A program made the translations under genes and the position numbers. Positions 11,776 through 22,841 of a stretch of 64,000 nucleotides of DNA are shown one piece after another. Position 1 is the first letter of the stretch. Every line of letters starts with the position of its first letter. The notes below the pieces were generated by a model. It was given only the letters and a program-made list of their open reading frames with translations. It was not told where the DNA came from and made no database searches. The DNA comes from Brassica napus (lineage: Eukaryota > Streptophyta > Magnoliopsida > Brassicales > Brassicaceae): NCBI RefSeq assembly GCF_020379485.1, contig NW_026014894.1:186001-250000 (forward strand), in the 5' to 3' direction.

Positions 11776-12827
11776 GGATCCTTCATCCAGCTTGGCTTGA
11801 GATGAGCCTTTGCCTCTCTTTCCTTCATCCAGCTTGGCTTGAGATGGGGATGTATGATCCAACACTGGATCTTCTTATGCCCGGACCTCTTGCAATGCTC
11901 ACAGCTTCCCTCATACTTCTCATGCTTTCTTCCATCACCTCGGTATGCGGCCTTGTTAGCTTGATTTTGAGCCTTTGCCTCTCTTTCCTTCATCCAGCTT
12001 GGCTTGAGATGGGGATGTATGATCCAACACTGGCTCTTCTTATGCCCGGACCTCTTGCAATGCTCACAGCTTCCCTCATACTTCTCATGCTTTCTTCCAT
12101 CACCTCGGTATGCGGCCTTGTTAGCTTGCACCTCCTCGGCTTGATGAGCCATGGTAAGCTCTCCTTTACCCCCAAAGAGACCAAAAGACCCTTCCTCCTT
12201 CTGAAGTTGAGCATACACTTCCTCCATAGATGGCAGGCTTGAGGATCTCAAGATGTGCTTGATGACATCCTTGTAACAAGGATCCAATGTCATCAACAAG
12301 CTAAACACCTGATCTTGCTCTCTCCTCTCCATTAGCGTTGATTGATCAATGGTGTTAGGCCTTAGGCTTTCAAGCTCAGACCATAAAGATCCAAACTTTC
12401 CCATGTGTTTGGTGAGCTCTCCTCCATCTTGCTTCATGGAGTTGATTGCCCTCTTCAGTTCAAACACACGGCTGATGTTTGAGACATTACCAAATGTCTT
12501 CAAGAGTGTCTCCCACAAGTGTTTGGGAGTCTCACAGTAGCTGTAAGCTTCAAGGAGTGGAACTTCAAGAGATCCTTGTAGTACAGATAGCACCATCAAG
12601 TCTTCTTGTACCCACTTCTTTGCTTCTGTTTTGGCGAGAGCTTTCTCCTCTTCACCTTCTTCAGTTTCTTTGGCTGCTAGCTCTGGACCATCATCCGTGA
12701 TGTGGCTCCATAACCCAAGCCTTCCAATAGCAGTCTTCACCAGCCGAGACCAAAGGAGATAGTTTGAACCTCCTTTCAAAGCCACCGGAACTGTAACAAG
12801 CTTGCCAAAGTTGATGTTTCCTTCCAT
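11776..12827 (-). pseudogene. E3 gag fragment with tandemly duplicated CCHC zinc knuckle
   Basis: This is copia gag (capsid/nucleocapsid) beginning MEGNINFGKL at 12827. An in-frame ATG 13 codons upstream lies in leader sequence. The N-terminal domain has WSRLVKTAIGRLGLW, YSYCETPKHLW and MERREQDQVF. A 165-bp (55-codon) segment is repeated in tandem and in frame, giving two knuckles: CEHCKRSGHKKSQC and CEHCKRSGHKKIQC. A third partial copy (AHLKPSWMKD) ends at the CentBr junction. Protease and everything after it are absent. The frame is otherwise open, so a gag-only protein is possible. Confidence 0.88.
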
Positions 12828-13033
12828 CTTTGCTTCCTTTAACCAGATACCGCCACAAAGTTTCAATCTTGCAACTCAGCTGAAGAACACACAGCACCAA
12901 CCTCCAAGAACACACGGACTCAAAGAGAATGATACCACTTCACAGATTTCACAAGAACGTAAGAACAAGTCACAAGCACCCGATTTTGAAAGATGAAGAG
13001 AAAATGCAAATGAGATCTCTCAATACCAAAGCC

Positions 13034-13051
13034 AACCTGGCTCTGATACCA
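13034..13051 (-). other. E3 primer-binding site
   Basis: Reverse complement of the initiator-Met PBS, directly against the LTR at 13052. Confidence 0.92.
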
Positions 13052-13647
13052 TGAGATTTTAGAGAATAGAATAGGTATTGAGAGATTAAGGTAGATTATG
13101 AGAGATTAAGAGAGAGAGTTGTGGAGATTAAGTAATCATGTTTAGGAGTATGTGAGATTCATGATGAACATGAGAGAGACTTGAGAGAGAATGCTCAAAA
13201 ACTCATTAATCATTTAATCAGCCAAGAGTTTACAATATATAGAAAGAGATACAAGAGACAGATTAGACTAAGCATGTGAGGTCAAGGATAAGGTTGCTTT
13301 AATTCAAACTGGGACCAATCAGAAGCTTCACATGTGCCAAAGGAAGAACCTTATCCATCCAGGCTGAGCCAGCCTGTCTAGATGCTCTCTTCTTTCTTCC
13401 AACGGTCAGATAGGATAGGGCTAAGTCTCTCAGTAACTCTGGTCGACTTACCTTTCTACCTTGGTAACTTCTTTTCTTCTTTGGTCGAGTTTGGGTCGAC
13501 CACTATCCGCATGACCCGTACGGCCATGTACGGCCGGATAAGACCGGATCGCCCTAAGGCATTTCTTCTCCTATTTCCCTCATCAACTCATCTTCTCTTC
13601 AATACTCAAGACACCTCTTCTCATATGTTACTCTGCTTATCTCAACA
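13052..13647 (-). repeat. E3 5' LTR (596 bp)
   Basis: On the minus strand it begins TGTTGAGATAAGC and ends AATCTCA. Unlike the other copia LTRs here it ends CA. It carries GTACGGCC motifs near 13525-13550 and a TTGACCTCACATGCTTAG box. Confidence 0.9.
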
Positions 13648-13826
13648 CCTAGCTCTCTCTCCTTGTATATATATCAACTCATGTCATTAATAAAAGATTA
13701 CACAGTTTGAGTCATTCTCTCTCTCTTGTTCTTGAGTGTTCATCATGATTCTTCACTAATCTCTTCATAATCCAATCTCATTCTCTTATTCTCTAAAACA
13801 CTCTAACTCTTTCTATAAATCTTATA
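13648..13826 (+). repeat. E3 TSD copy plus E1 3' LTR, right portion
   Basis: It continues the E1 LTR after cctag with a TATA region (tatatata near 13665), AATAAA-like ATTAATAAAAG and the 88-bp end shared with the window start. It ends TTATA at 13826, where CentBr begins. Confidence 0.9.
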
Positions 13827-15256
13827 CTTACATCGCGATTCATCCTCGTTCGATTAGAATGACAAAGAAGTTGTCATATTCCCAAACGGGAAAACTGGGA
13901 TCACCTGATTTGAAAGTGGGATAGCTTCTTCATCCTAACTCCTATGAGATTTAATAAACTTCTGGTGATTCTCCACTACTTTATGTATCAAAATCAAGCT
14001 TCTTACATCGCGATTCTTCCTGGTTTGATTAGAATGACAAAGAAGTTGTCATATTCCCAAACATGAAAACTGGGATCACCTGATTTGAAAGTGGGATAGC
14101 TTCTTCATCCTAACTCCTATGAGATTTATTCAACTTCTTGGTGATTCTCCACTACTTTAGGTATCAAAATCAAGCTTTTACATCATGATTCTTCCTGGTT
14201 TGATTAGAATGACAAAGAAGTTGTCATATTCCCAAACAGGAAAACTGGGATCACCTGATTTGAAAGTGGGATAGCTTCTTCATCCTAACTCCTATGAGAT
14301 TTATTCAACTTCCTGGTGATTCTCCAGTACTTTCTTTATGTATCAAAATCAAGCTTCTTACATCGCGATTCATCTTGGTTTGATTAGAATGACAAAGAAG
14401 TTGTCATATTCCCAAACAGGAAAACTGGGATCCCCTGATTTGAAAGTGTGATAGCTTCTTCATCCTAACTCCTATCAGATTTTTTCCACTTACTAGTGAT
14501 TCTCCACTACTTTATGTATCAAAATCAAGCTTGTTACATCGCGATTCTTCCTGGTTTGATTAGAATGACAAAGAAGTTTTCATATTTCCAAACAGGAAAA
14601 CTGGGATCACCTGATTTGAAAGTGGGATAGCTTCTTCATTCTAACTCCTATGAGATTTATTCCACTTCCTAATGATTCTCCACCACTTTATGTATCAAAA
14701 TAAAGCTTCTTACATCGCGATTCATCTTGGTTTGATTAGAATGACAAAGAAGTTGTCATATTCCCAAACAGGAAAACTAGGATCACCTGATTTGAAAGTG
14801 TGATAGCTTCTTCATCCTAACTCCTATGAGATTTATTCAACTTCCTGGTGATTCTCCAGTAGTTTATGTATCAAAATCAGGCTTCTTACATCGCGATTCA
14901 TCTTGGTTTGATTAGAATGACAAAGAAGTTGTCATATTCCCAAACAGGAAAACTGGGATCACCTGATTTGAAAGTGGGATAGCTTCTTCATCCTAACTCC
15001 TATGAGATTTATTCAACTTCCTGGTGATTCTCCAGTACTTTCTTTATGTATCAAAATCAAGCTTCTTACGTCGCGATTCATCTTGGTTTGATTAGAATGA
15101 CAAAGAAGTTGTCATATTCCCAAACAGGAAAGCTGGGATCACCTGATTTGAAAGTGTGATAGCTTCCTCATCCTAACTCCTATGAGATATTTTCCACTTA
15201 CTAGTGATTCTCCACTACTTTATGTATCAAAATCAAGCTTGTTACATCGCGATTCT
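13827..15256 (+). repeat. CentBr-like centromeric satellite array, about eight 176-bp monomers
   Basis: Starts of the ttacatcgcgatt block are near 13828, 14004, 14178, 14358, 14534, 14710, 14886, 15066 and 15242, giving a period of 176 with small indels. Most units carry a HindIII site (aagctt). Monomers differ at a few percent of positions. From memory the sequence matches the Brassica centromeric satellite CentBr; no database comparison was possible. E1 and E4 were both inserted into this array. Confidence 0.9.
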
Positions 15257-15839
15257 TGTTGAGATGAGTTGAAGATATGAGCATGAAGAGATAAGAAGTG
15301 GAAGAGAAGAGGAGGAAGAGAATGAGGGGACTTTGGGCAAGCATGGTACGGACATCCGTACAAGGCCGTACATGGCCGTACCGTCCGCACCAAATGTCTC
15401 GACCAAAAGTTACCTAACCTCGACCAAGTGAAACGGTAACAAGAAGATGTTACCTTGAGGGCTTAGTGGAGAGGATCAGATCATTGAGAGGATAAGGGGC
15501 GCGCGGTGCCAGGCTGGAACAGGCTGGAAAGCTAAAGCACCTTTAGTCCAAGATGCCATAAGCGTGTGATGCATCCTAGTGGTTAATTTGAATCCACTGC
15601 CTTGACTCCACACGGTTCAATAGTGCCCATTTCCTCTCTTGTAAACCCTTGTGTTCTTCTTATAAATATGTAACCTCACTCATTAATAAAACTAAGCAAG
15701 TTATTAGTCTCTCTTAGTCTTTATTCTTTCAATGGTTCTATGCTAGACTCTTAATCTCATTTCATACTCAAATCTCTTCTAAATCACTTCTAGTCTTTCT
15801 TATTTACTCAGATTACTCTACTAAATCCTAAAAGTGATA
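15257..15839 (+). repeat. E4 5' LTR (583 bp)
   Basis: It begins TGTTGAGATGAG in CentBr and ends GTGATA at the PBS. It has a GTAC cluster at about 15346-15385, a TTGACTCCACACGG box near 15602 and a TATA region (ttataaatatg near 15660). Downstream of the TATA it is nearly the same as E8; upstream it is clearly different. Confidence 0.9.
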
Positions 15840-15857
15840 TGGTATCAGAGCCAGGTT
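15840..15857 (+). other. E4 primer-binding site
   Basis: The 18-mer TGGTATCAGAGCCAGGTT follows the LTR. The leader 15858-16086 holds no recognisable ORF. Confidence 0.93.
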
Positions 15858-16086
15858 GATAGGAAACTTGGTTTCGTTGGGTTCTTTGAAGATTCAAGAT
15901 TGAAGCTTTAAAGAAACAGTTTGGTGTTCGTGTGTTCTTAAGCGGTTCTGGGTAGTCTTTCTGAGTTCTATTGGTTGTGTGAGGTGTTATTGAAGCTGTG
16001 TGGGTAAAAGGTGAAGCTGCTAGTGTTCACTCAAGACAGTTACCTCAAGAGAAAGTTATTGAAGTCTAAAGGGTTCTACATTCAAC

Positions 16087-17393
16087 ATGGAGAGTGGGAT
16101 GAACATGAACATGAAGGTGGCGGTGTGTTTCAAGGGAAACAACTACTTGGTGTGGTCTCGGATGGTGAGAACCACAGTGGGAAGCAAGGGGCTTTGGAAG
16201 CACATCACGCCAGGAGAAGCTCCAAAGCTCATCACTCAAGGAGAGGCTGAAGATGAAGCCGCAAGCAAGGCAGAAGAGAAGTGGCATCAAGACGACATGT
16301 TGGTGATGTCTGTGCTTCATGCGTCCCTTGAGCCGGCTATTCTGGATGCATACAGCTACTGTGAAGCTGCTAAAGAGCTGTGGGATACTTTGAAGAAGGT
16401 GTATGGCAACACTTCAAACCTAAGCCGAGTGTTTGAGGTGAAGCAAGCTATCAACAACCTTGTACAAGAAGACATGGAGTTCACTAAGAATCTAGGAAGA
16501 TTCAGAAGCCTCTGGTCCGAGATGGAGATGCTTAGGCCAAGCACAACGGATGCTGATGAGCTTAACAAGAGGAGAGAGCAAGATAAGGTCTTTGGGCTGC
16601 TCCTCACCCTGAACCCGGCGTACAACGGTCTCATCCAGCACCTACTTAGGGAGGATACTCTACCTGACCTTGAGGATGTGTGTGCGCGGATTCAGAAGGA
16701 GCAAGGCTCCATTGGGCTGTTTGGGAAGAAAGGAGATCTTTCCCTTGCAAGTCAAGCAACTCAAGAGGAGGGGAGTGAAGCTCCACAAGCAAACAAGACT
16801 GCGCATGGGAAGTTTGAGGAGAGGAGGTTCAATGGGAATTGTGATCACTGCAAGAAGCATGGCCACAAGAAGAGCCAATGCTGGATACTCCACCCTCATC
16901 TCAAGCCGGCTAAGTTCATGAAGGATCGTGAGGCAAGGGCTAATGTTTCGGATGGTACAAGTGGAGCTGGTACAAGCAAAGGAAAGGAGATAGATGGGCG
17001 TGAGGCAGGTGATGGGAAGTCTCTTGTAGCCTACACTGGAGCACCAAGCAACCGTGGGAACAATGATCAAGAGTATCTAAGGAGATCCGACCTTGATTCT
17101 CTCATTAAGTTGTTCAAGGAGAATGGTAACACCTTTGGGTATTCATTTGGTGCTAGGGTGGTAGAGAACTATAAGAATCTAACTAGAACTGATAGGATGC
17201 ATGAGAACTTGATAGAAATGGTAAATCAATCTAGGATTGCAAACTTTGCTAGAAATGATCATGCATTCAAACCATCTAGTATCCTTGCGCATATTGCTAG
17301 TTCTCATGACATTAAGCCATTAGTGATTGATTCAGGTGCATCTCATCATATGATAAGTGACACTAACTTGATTAAAAACATTGTACCAATGAA
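16087..17393 (+). pseudogene. E4 gag-pol, first part (gag and protease start)
   Basis: This open frame begins MESGMNMNMKVAVCF, as in E8. It has the gag capsid region, CCHC knuckle CDHCKKHGHKKSQC and protease site VIDSGASHHMISD. The frame is undamaged until E5 inserts after the MN of the protease domain (TSD atgaa). The last four codons before the apparent stop at 17409 are E5 LTR sequence. Confidence 0.93.
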
Positions 17394-17865
17394 TGTTGAG
17401 AAGAGGTGATACATTGATAGAGGAAGAGTATTGGGGCAGATAGTAACTTTGGAGTTTTACCACAGTAACTTCGGTTTGACTGTGGTAACTAAGTTAAAAG
17501 CTTAGGAAGTTACTTTGCATCCCTTTGGAGAGTGGATCACGCCCAAGAGGAAGTCTGGATAAGGAAGGAGTAGTTTGGATAAGGTCTGGTCATAGCTGGA
17601 AAGGTAAAGCACCTTTACAGCCTGTCCAAGCATGTGAAGCATCTTTACAGCCTATCCCTTGACTTCACATGCTTATGATTTCGAAATCCTCTTTGTATTA
17701 TCCTTATCTCTTCATATATAACTTGTATCTGAGACATTAAATTAATTAATGGAGTTTTGAGTCTCTCTCTCTTGTTCTTATTCTCTCTAGAACTCTTAAT
17801 CTCCTAAACATTATACAAATCACTCAGATTAATTATTAAACACACTACAAACACAAAAGTGTTTA
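17394..17865 (+). repeat. E5 5' LTR (472 bp)
   Basis: It begins TGTTGAGAAGAGG and ends GTGTTTA. It lacks the GTACGGCC cluster. It has an imperfect inverted repeat taccacagt...actgtggta (near 17459-17488), a CTTGACTTCACATGCTTATG box and a TATATA region. Confidence 0.94.
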
Positions 17866-17883
17866 TGGTATCAGAGCCAGGTT
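17866..17883 (+). other. E5 primer-binding site
   Basis: Initiator-Met PBS (TGGTATCAGAGCCAGGTT) directly after the LTR. The leader to 18026 has repeated gttcttg-type runs. Confidence 0.93.
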
Positions 17884-18026
17884 GCGCAAAGGGGAGAGGG
17901 TGTTTGATTCTTGTTTATGAAGTCTGAGTTTCTTGAGGTGTTCTTGGTGTTCTTGAGGTGTTCTTGATGTGTTCTTGGTGTTTGTTTGTGTGCTTGAGAT
18001 CGACTTGAGTCTGTGGAGAGTTTCTG

Positions 18027-21000
18027 ATGGATTCAAACGAGTTAAGCATGGTGGAGAAGACAAGATCAAGATGTGAAGAGAAGAAAGAGAGAGAAAACGA
18101 GTGTGGTTGGCCAATCTGGATAAAGACAGCTTTGGAGAGCTGTGGGATTTGGAGTAATCATGTAAAGGAAGAGCCTTCAAAGGTGACAGCTGCTGAGAAA
18201 GATCAGACAGCAAGTTTGGAGGAGATTCAAGTAAAGGTGGAACCTTTAAAGGAGGTAGCTGCTGAAGAAGGTCAGACAGCAAGGTTGAAGGTTCATGAAG
18301 CCAAGGGTGTGATCCGAGACTGGAAACATGGAAAGGGTGAGTTGTATCAGCTTGTGGGAAGGCTGAAATGTGTATGGTCGGAGTTAGATGTGTTGAGGCC
18401 AAGCACATCAGATCCGAAAGTGATTCAAGAAAGGCAGGAACAAGATGTTTTATTTAACCTTCTTGTGTATGGGATTTGTAAGCTTGTTCAACATGTGCGT
18501 GGTGTGTGTGGGAAGAACAAGGGATCAACTCAGTGGAAAGTTGGTACAAGCTGTAAAAGGAGAAGGTTGAGAAAGCTTTCCAAGGTGTGGTTCATGATGA
18601 GAGGACCTTGGAGAGAGGAGAGTGAGTCGGATGACTTAAGACACATGATGGGCTTGAAGGGGATCAAGGATGTAGTTTACCAGATGGTTAGAGGAGAGTG
18701 TTCTTACTCAGCCTACATGGGTGAATCAGTAGAAGACAGTGTGGTGCTAAGAGAGCAGGAGAAAGGAAGTGGAGCTGATGATCGCATCACCAGGAAGGAA
18801 TGGGGAGTGTTCATGAAACATGTACAAGCCTTAGCAGCAAGCAAGAAGCATGCTATACAATCCGGAGCTTCTAAACCCATTGTGATTGATTCTGGAGCAA
18901 GTCATCAAATGATCAGTGATAGGAGGCTTATAAGTGAGATCAAAGCTGCAACAGGGAGTGTTATGATAGCTAATGGTGCTATGATCCCAATAGAAGGAGT
19001 GGGAAAGCTCAAACTGTTTGAGAAGGACACGACTGCCTTCTACATGCCCCGGTTCACTTCAAATCTGTTATCTGTGAAGAAAGCTACCATTGATCTTGAT
19101 TGTCAAGTAGTATTCAGACCTGATGAAGTTGAGTTTCAAGATTTGAAGACTGGGAGAGTCATTGGCAGAGGAGACAGCAAGAATCAGCTATACCATCTTC
19201 AAATGGCTAAGAATTCTAAACCCTTTGATTATGTATGCTTGAGTAGTGTTGTTGATAGGGTTGATAGTATGACTTGGCATGCTAGATTGGGACATCCTCA
19301 TGCTCGTGCAATTGAATTTATCATGCCTAATATGTCATTTAATCACTTGGACTGTGAAGCATGCATATTAGGAAAGCATTGTAGGACTGTTTTCCCAACA
19401 TCAGAGACTACTTATGAGCATTGTTTTGATCTGGTTCACTCGGATGTGTGGACAGCCCCTTGTGTGTCTAGGGATAGCCAGAAGTACTTTGTGACATTCA
19501 TTGATGAGAAGTCTAAGTATACATGGCTCACCTTGCTCCCATCCAAAGATAGGGTGCTAGAAGGTTTTATAAACTTCCAAGCATATGTTACTAATCAATA
19601 CAATGCTACTGTGAAGGTACTGAGATCAGATAATGGAGGTGAGTACATCAGCAATGCCTACAAGAGCCATCTAGCCAAGCATGGGATTGTGCATCAGACT
19701 AGCTGCCCTTATACACCACAGCAGAATGGTGTAGCTGAGAGGAAGAACATGCATTTGATGGAGGTTGCTAGATCGATGGTGTTTCATGCAAATGTCCCAA
19801 AACGTTTTTGGAGTGATGCTGTGCAGACTGCTTGCTATCTCATCTACCGGGTTCCAACCAAGATATTGAAGAATCTATCTCCATTTGAGGTATTGAACAA
19901 GAGTAAACCTGTCATTGATCATCTAAGTGTCTTTGGGTGTGTGTGCTATGTCATGGTTCCAGGAGAGCAGAGAAACAAGCTGGAGGCAAAGAGTACTAAG
20001 GCTATGTTCATTGGTTACTCTATGACTCAGAAGGGGTACAAGTGCTATGATCCTGAAGCAAGGAGAGTGATGGTATCTAGAGAAGTGAAGTTTGTTGAAA
20101 CAAAAGGTTATTATGAAGAAAAGGAGTGGGAAAATCTGAAGGATTTGTCTCAAGCTCCATCTGATAAGGCAACAATACTGAGAGTGTTGTTAGAGAAGCT
20201 TGGGATAGGATTATCCCAGGATCAGGAAACCGGAAGGAGAGAGTCTTCCAATCAGAGTGGTGGAGCTGGAAGAACAACTCCTCTTGATCATGAGAGGGGG
20301 AATGGAACTGAATCTGGTGAGCAAGAGCAAAACCAAGAGGATTCAGGTCTTCATGATCAAGATACATCACAAGAAGTTGAGAACAATGAGGTTCAGTCTA
20401 GTGGAGAAGTGGATGAGGTTCAGTCTAGTGTAGAAGAACAACTCAGACCGGCCAGTTCAGAAGAAGAGCAAGTGGAGCCGGCTAGTGTGCAAACTGAAGA
20501 TCAGGTTCAAGCTTTGAGGAGGAGCACAAGGATAAAGAGGGATCCTTCCAACTGGGTAAACACGAGAGTGTACTACAATGCCCAGGCTGTGGAGCATTCT
20601 TCTCAAGCCGTGTGTTCCTTTGCTGAGTTTCCAGAGGAGCATTATGCCTTTATGATTAGTCTGGATGACAGTTATGTACCAAGGACTTATGAAGAAGCTA
20701 TGTTAGACAAGGAATGGAAAGAATCAGTGGGAGCTGAAGCAGGTGCTATGATCAAAAATGATACATGGTATGAGAGTGAGCTGCCTAAGGGAAAGAGGGC
20801 TGTATCTAGTAGATGGATCTTCACAATCAAGTATCTAGCAAATGGACAGATTGATAGGAGGAAGACCAGATTGGTTGCAAGAGGATTTACACAGACCTAT
20901 GGAGTTACATTGATACCTTTGCACCAGTAGCTAAGCTACATACAGTTCGGATTGTGTTGTCCATTGCAACAAACTTGGAGTGGGATTTGTGGCAGATGGA

Positions 21001-22222
21001 TGTGAAGAATGCTTTCTTACAAGGTGAGCTAGAAGATGAGGTATACATGCTTCCTCCTCCTGGTCTTGAGCATCTAGTAAAGCCAGGGAATGTTTTGAGA
21101 TTGAAGAAGGCAATATATGGGCTGAAACAATCACCTAGAGCTTGGTACAGGAAGCTGAGTACAACACTCAATGGGAGAGGCTTTAGGAAGTCTGAATTAG
21201 ATCACACTCTCTTCACCTTGACAGGACCTTCAGGGATCATTGTGATTCTAGTGTATGTGGATGATTTGATTATCACAGGGAGTGATAAGGCAGGGATTCA
21301 AGCTACTAAGGAGTTTCTCAAATCTGTGTTTGACATCAAGGATTTGGGAGAGATGAAATATTTTCTGGGCATTGAGATATGCAGATCAAAGGAGGGTTTG
21401 TTTATGTCTCAAAGGAAGTATACTATGGATATGTTGAAGGAGACTGATGTGCTTGGAGGAAAGATAGCTAAGACACCCCTCGAGGAGGGATATAAGGTTC
21501 TGCGTGAGGGGGAGGTTGAAGAGAAGCAGCTGTTTGAGGATCCTAAGCTATACAGGAAGATGGTTGGCAAGCTGATCTACTTGACAATTACTAGGCCAGA
21601 TATATGCTTCGCTGTGAATCAAGTGAGTCAACATATGCAGGCGCCAAAGGTCCATCATTGGAAGATGGTTGATAGGATACTGAGGTATTTAAGTGGGACG
21701 GCTGGACAAGGAGTTTGGATGGGCTGCAATGGCAGTACAGAAGTGGTTGGTTATTGTGATGCTGATTGGGCAGGAGATAGAGTGGACAGGAGATCAACTA
21801 CTGGGTATTGTACATTCATTGGAGGGAACTTGGTAACTTGGAAGAGTAAGAAGCAGAAGGTTATCTCCTGTTCAAGTGCTGAAGCTGAGTATAGAGCCAT
21901 GTTGAAGCTGACAAACGAGTTGGTGTGGATCAAGGGGATCTTGAAGCATCTGGAGATTGAGCAGACTACTCCTATGACTATGCATTGTGACAATCAAGCA
22001 GCTATCCACATTGCCTCCAACTCAGTGTTTCATGAGAGAACAAAGCACATAGAGGTGGATTGTCATAAGGTGAGGCAGATGATTATCTTAGGAGTGATAC
22101 TGCCATGTTATACAAGAAGTGAAGACCAGCTTGCAGATGTGTTTACTAAGGCAACGAGATTAAAGACAATGGAGTCCATACTATCAAGGCTTGGACTCAT
22201 TGATCTTACTCCAAGGAGCTGA
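18027..22222 (+). pseudogene. E5 gag-pol polyprotein with divergent gag, one frameshift
   Basis: The frame opens MDSNELSMVEK and would be about 1399 residues. The gag part is short and keeps only some of the capsid region (VWSELDVLRPSTSD, RQEQDVLFNLL). It has an internal imperfect repeat (EEPSKVTAAEKDQTA, then VEPLKEVAAEEGQTA) and no CCHC knuckle that I can find. Protease (VIDSGASHQMISD), integrase (HARLGHPH, CEAC, HSDVW, RSDNGG, GVAERKN), RT (YVDDLIITGSD) and RNase H (YCDADWAGD) are all present. A 4-bp deletion after 20904, relative to E7, breaks the frame in RT. The second frame then runs to TGA at 22222. Confidence 0.92.
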
Positions 22223-22239
22223 GCCCCTTAACCATGGAG

Positions 22240-22364
22240 TCTCCACTCTTTTTCCCTCATCAAGGTTTTATCCCAATGGGTTTTCCTTGGTGAGGTTTTT
22301 AATGAGGGAGGTCTTCATGGTTTCCAAGCTTGACTTGTTCTACATGGTCAAGCTTGAGGGGGAG
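22240..22364 (+). other. E5 3' UTR structured element, hairpin and polypurine tract
   Basis: It has CTCATCAAGG...CCCAATGGG...CCTTGGTGAG, then a 9-bp stem AAGCTTGAC (22326-22334) with GTCAAGCTT (22347-22355), then GAGGGGGAG against the LTR. Confidence 0.8.
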
Positions 22365-22836
22365 TGTTAAGAAGAGGTGATACATTGATAGAGGAAGAGT
22401 ATTGGGGCAGATAGTAACTTTGGAGTTTTACCACAGTAACTTTGGTTTGACTGTGGTAACTAAGTTAAAAGCTTAGGAAGTTACTTTGCATCCCTTTGGA
22501 GAGTGGATCACGCCCAAGAGGAAGTCTGGATAAGGAAGGAGTAGTTTGGATAAGGTCTGGTCATAGCTGGAAAGGTAAAGCACCTTTACAGCCTGTCCAA
22601 GCATGTGAAGCATCTTTACAGCCTATCCCTTGACTTCACATGCTTATGATTTCGAAATCCTCTTTGTATTATCCTTATCTCTTCATATATAACTTGTATC
22701 TGAGACATTAAATTAAATAATGGAGTTTTGAGTCTCTCTCTCTTGTTCTTATTCTCTCTCGAACTCTTAATCTCCTAAACATTATACAAATCACTCAGAT
22801 TAATTATTAAACACACTACAAACACAAAAGTGTTTA
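22365..22836 (+). repeat. E5 3' LTR (472 bp)
   Basis: It pairs with 17394-17865. It starts TGTTAAGAAG (a G to A difference in the terminal block) and ends GTTTA before the TSD. Confidence 0.94.
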
Positions 22837-22841
22837 ATGAA

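Larger units (their letters stand above)
11071..13647 (-). mobile_element. E3: gag-only copia relic containing CentBr satellite
   Basis: It is bounded by TSD cctag (11066-11070 and 13648-13652) and inserted in the E1 3' LTR. On the minus strand it has a complete 5' LTR (596 bp), PBS and gag with a duplicated zinc knuckle, then three CentBr monomers, then only the last 165 bp of a 3' LTR. All of pol, the PPT and the U3 of the 3' LTR are missing. It is non-autonomous and probably rearranged after insertion. Confidence 0.88.
1..13826 (+). mobile_element. E1: Ty1/copia LTR retrotransposon, degenerate, 5' LTR truncated by window edge
   Basis: Its parts in order are the end of a 5' LTR (1-88), PBS (89-106), broken gag-pol (188-3844 and 9657-10502), PPT (10635-10643) and a 3' LTR (10644-11070 plus 13653-13826). 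The last 88 bases match the window start with one visible difference. It is interrupted by E2 and E3, both in the opposite orientation. The right flank is CentBr satellite, so E1 inserted into the centromeric array. Its left TSD lies outside the window. Several inactivating lesions make it one of the older copies. Confidence 0.92.
17394..22836 (+). mobile_element. E5: Ty1/copia retrotransposon of the zinc-knuckle-less group, nearly intact
   Basis: Complete element: 472-bp LTRs, PBS, one gag-pol frame with a single 4-bp deletion, PPT, and TSD atgaa (17389-17393 and 22837-22841) within the E4 protease. The LTRs differ at about 4 of 472 positions. Closest relative here is E7. Confidence 0.95.

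Noticed and set aside
13827..15256. Regular direct repeats that might suggest a CRISPR array
   Set aside because: The 176-bp units are contiguous with no unique spacers, match a plant centromeric satellite, and the context is nuclear plant DNA.
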